Assembly: GCA_023663685.1 (NCBI GenBank)
Contig: JAMPHB010000001.1
Location: 485,220 to 549,219, forward strand
DNA: 64,000 bases
Source: Blautia sp.
Lineage (GTDB): Bacteria; Bacillota; Clostridia; Lachnospirales; Lachnospiraceae
Direction: 5' to 3'
Made by a program: the position numbers and the translations under genes. Numbering within the stretch: position 1 is the stretch's first letter; each line of letters starts with the position of its first letter. A model generated the notes under the pieces. That model was not told the DNA's origin, did not search any database, and was given only the letters and a program-made list of their open reading frames with translations. Positions 62,461-64,000 of the stretch are shown piece after piece.

Positions 62461-64000
62461 CAATCTACTCCTCTGCTATAATGGCCTCCGGTATAACGTC
62501 TCTGCCAGCTCTCGGGATATCTTAGCATTCTCCCCCCGGCAAACTCGCGGTACAACATCAAAATCTCTCTCGTCTCCTCCTTCGTCTCCACTGTAAAATC
62601 CATACGAAAACTATGGATTCCCGCGTCTTTTAACTCTGGAAGCTTAGAAAAAAGAAGCACCGGGAGGGAATTATAGATCACATTGTAACAGTCCGCACAA
62701 TAATTCTTCGCCGGAAAGCGCTTGTGAAAGCGGTCTGTCAGGTAAGTGACGGCACTGCTTTTGTCACAGCCTTTCGTATTGCGCTTCAGGCACTGGGCGC
62801 TGGTCATCAGCGGATAATATCCATAGACGATCATCTCGCTGAATGCATTGTCCCTATGGGCGATCTCCCCGGCGTTTAGCTCCAGCGGAACGGTATTGCG
62901 CGCCGCGCCGAGCGCAGCAAACGCGCGAACCGCGTAATCATTGAAGGTGTAAAGATTATGGTCTATCACCACTGCAGGCTCCGGCAGCTTTCGCGTCACA
63001 AAATAGAATTCCTCATAGCTGCGAACCACAATACCGTCCAGCGCAAGTTCTGCAAGCTCACGCAGATGCTGCAGATAGCGCTCCGACGTCCTCTGCCGGA
63101 AAATGCGCGGCATCGCAAAACAGACCTCCCGCCCCGCCTCCCGGCACAAGTCTGCATCCTCTTTAAGCGCCTGCCAGATATTCTCTGCGGTGTAAGCCCC
63201 CGCATCCAGATACACCGTCGTGACAAATGGCTGTTCTAAAATCACCTCCAAAAGCTCCCGCTTCTCCGTCAGGCAGATTACCCTTTTTCGCTCTCCACCT
63301 CCCTGAAATACGGCGGCTTTTCTGTCATCTATGCCCCAGCCGGGCGGAATACGGCCGGGCGCCGGCACAAAGCTTCTCCTTCCCGCCAGATCCGCCATTT
63401 GCAGATGCCGGTCAAGCAGCAGGTCCAGCGCGTCTCTTCTGAGCTGGTTTAAGGCTCCGTTGGGAAGAAATACATTCTCGTCCATATCAACGGTAACAGC
63501 CTCCATCCCGAAAAAGGTGCCGCCCGTCTTTTTCATCCGGTCTGTGACTTCCTCCTTATTCAGCGGCTTTTTTTGGGCGGGGAGCACCTCCGGTCCCACC
63601 GCCTCTGCCTCTGCGGCGTCGCTTACCAGCTTATAGCAGGCCTTTTGCCCCACATGCAGAGTCAGATGCCCCCTCGCCTTTAACCGCTGCTGTGAGACGG
63701 AGAGTTTTTCCAGCATCTCAGGGGAAAGATTTTCCTTCTCATAGCCCGGCTTTTGAAAAGTTACCATATTCGCATCCGGTCTGTTCTTTAGATAGCCGTC
63801 CGTAAAACCGCAACGGTTCCCGAGAGACAGCAGACCTTCCCTGTCCTTCCTGCTAATCTGCAGCTTTGGGTCTGCCGTCCCCTTCGCCTGCCGCTCCATA
63901 TACAGGTCGATATAACTCCGGTAATAGCTCACCACCCCCGCGGCATAGGCGGCATCCTTCATGCGTCCCTCAATCTTTAGAGAATATACCCCCGCCTCAT
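62460..64000 (-). CDS. U32 family peptidase, partial at right edge
   Basis: The frame continues beyond 64000, and the visible 513 residues begin within the conserved EAGVYSLKIEGRMKD segment that ends the peptidase core of U32 proteins. The rest (about 500 residues) includes the C-terminal domain found in longer members. The ATG at 63962 is internal, not a start. U32 family members act in collagen or peptide breakdown or, in several cases, in tRNA or cofactor hydroxylation; the substrate here is not clear. It overlaps the FtsW-type gene. Confidence 0.88.
   Translation of the reverse strand, partial: EAGVYSLKIEGRMKDAAYAAGVVSYYRSYIDLYMERQAKGTADPKLQISRKDREGLLSLGNRCGFTDGYLKNRPDANMVTFQKPGYEKENLSPEMLEKLSVSQQRLKARGHLTLHVGQKACYKLVSDAAEAEAVGPEVLPAQKKPLNKEEVTDRMKKTGGTFFGMEAVTVDMDENVFLPNGALNQLRRDALDLLLDRHLQMADLAGRRSFVPAPGRIPPGWGIDDRKAAVFQGGGERKRVICLTEKRELLEVILEQPFVTTVYLDAGAYTAENIWQALKEDADLCREAGREVCFAMPRIFRQRTSERYLQHLRELAELALDGIVVRSYEEFYFVTRKLPEPAVVIDHNLYTFNDYAVRAFAALGAARNTVPLELNAGEIAHRDNAFSEMIVYGYYPLMTSAQCLKRNTKGCDKSSAVTYLTDRFHKRFPAKNYCADCYNVIYNSLPVLLFSKLPELKDAGIHSFRMDFTVETKEETREILMLYREFAGGRMLRYPESWQRRYTGGHYSRGVD

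Overview
The window is a stretch of chromosome from a spore-forming member of the Clostridia, most likely Lachnospiraceae. The evidence is indirect: an alpha/beta small acid-soluble spore protein, YlbJ and YtfJ sporulation proteins, Firmicutes-type gene neighbourhoods (rplU-prp-rpmA-obgE, yhbY-nadD-yqeK-rsfS, rsmD-coaD-ylbJ, asp23/fakA opposite rpmB), RecU, RqcH and a LexA of Gram-positive type. Most of it is densely packed core genome, mainly on the minus strand, with sigma-A promoters that often match TTGACA-17-TATAAT closely. I see no prophage, CRISPR array, rRNA, tRNA or intact insertion sequence.

Region by region. 1-900: the tail of an unidentified gene, then two small A/T-rich orphan genes. 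906-4089: larC (nickel-pincer cofactor) with a His-rich tandem-repeat insert, then greA and uppP. 4213-14690: a chemosensory cluster (cheR, cheW, an MCP, a degV gene, a histidine kinase, an HD-GYP-like response regulator, cheB, a CheY-like protein, cheA) with no flagellar genes in view. 14713-16500: an M14 carboxypeptidase and divergent lexA. 16508-21650: an FtsX-type ABC transporter beside a two-component system that sits immediately after the obgE-rsfS series. 21652-27131: rsfS, yqeK, nadD, yhbY, obgE, rpmA, prp, rplU and an RNase E/G. 27128-29690: a paired radical-SAM system of unknown function. 29717-34866: a hisZGDB-IE operon in which HisIE carries an extra HisF-like domain.

34904-44605: recU, RNA pseudouridine synthases, a secreted DUF5050-type protein, a TetR-controlled ABC exporter with a clear palindromic operator, a YgiQ radical-SAM protein and pepD. 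44636-50306: ylbJ, a coiled-coil protein, coaD, rsmD, pgsA, rimO, rpoZ and yicC. 50471-57069: rqcH, a spore protein gene, recG, the FakA/Asp23 pair and rpmB. 57070-59609: a palindrome-rich intergenic element, a 47-residue membrane protein gene, the ytfI/ytfJ pair, an unknown gene and a NUDIX hydrolase. 59688-64000: a class B penicillin-binding protein, an FtsW/RodA-type protein and a U32 peptidase that runs off the right edge.

The least explained parts are: the chemosensory cluster, whose HD-GYP regulator has lost metal ligands and whose kinase ends in a phosphotransfer-like domain without its histidine; the HisF-like pseudoenzyme domain on HisIE; the radical-SAM pair beside rng and rplU; and the structured element plus small membrane protein near 57.1-57.4 kb. 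All assignments come from reading the sequence and from family knowledge; no database search was run.
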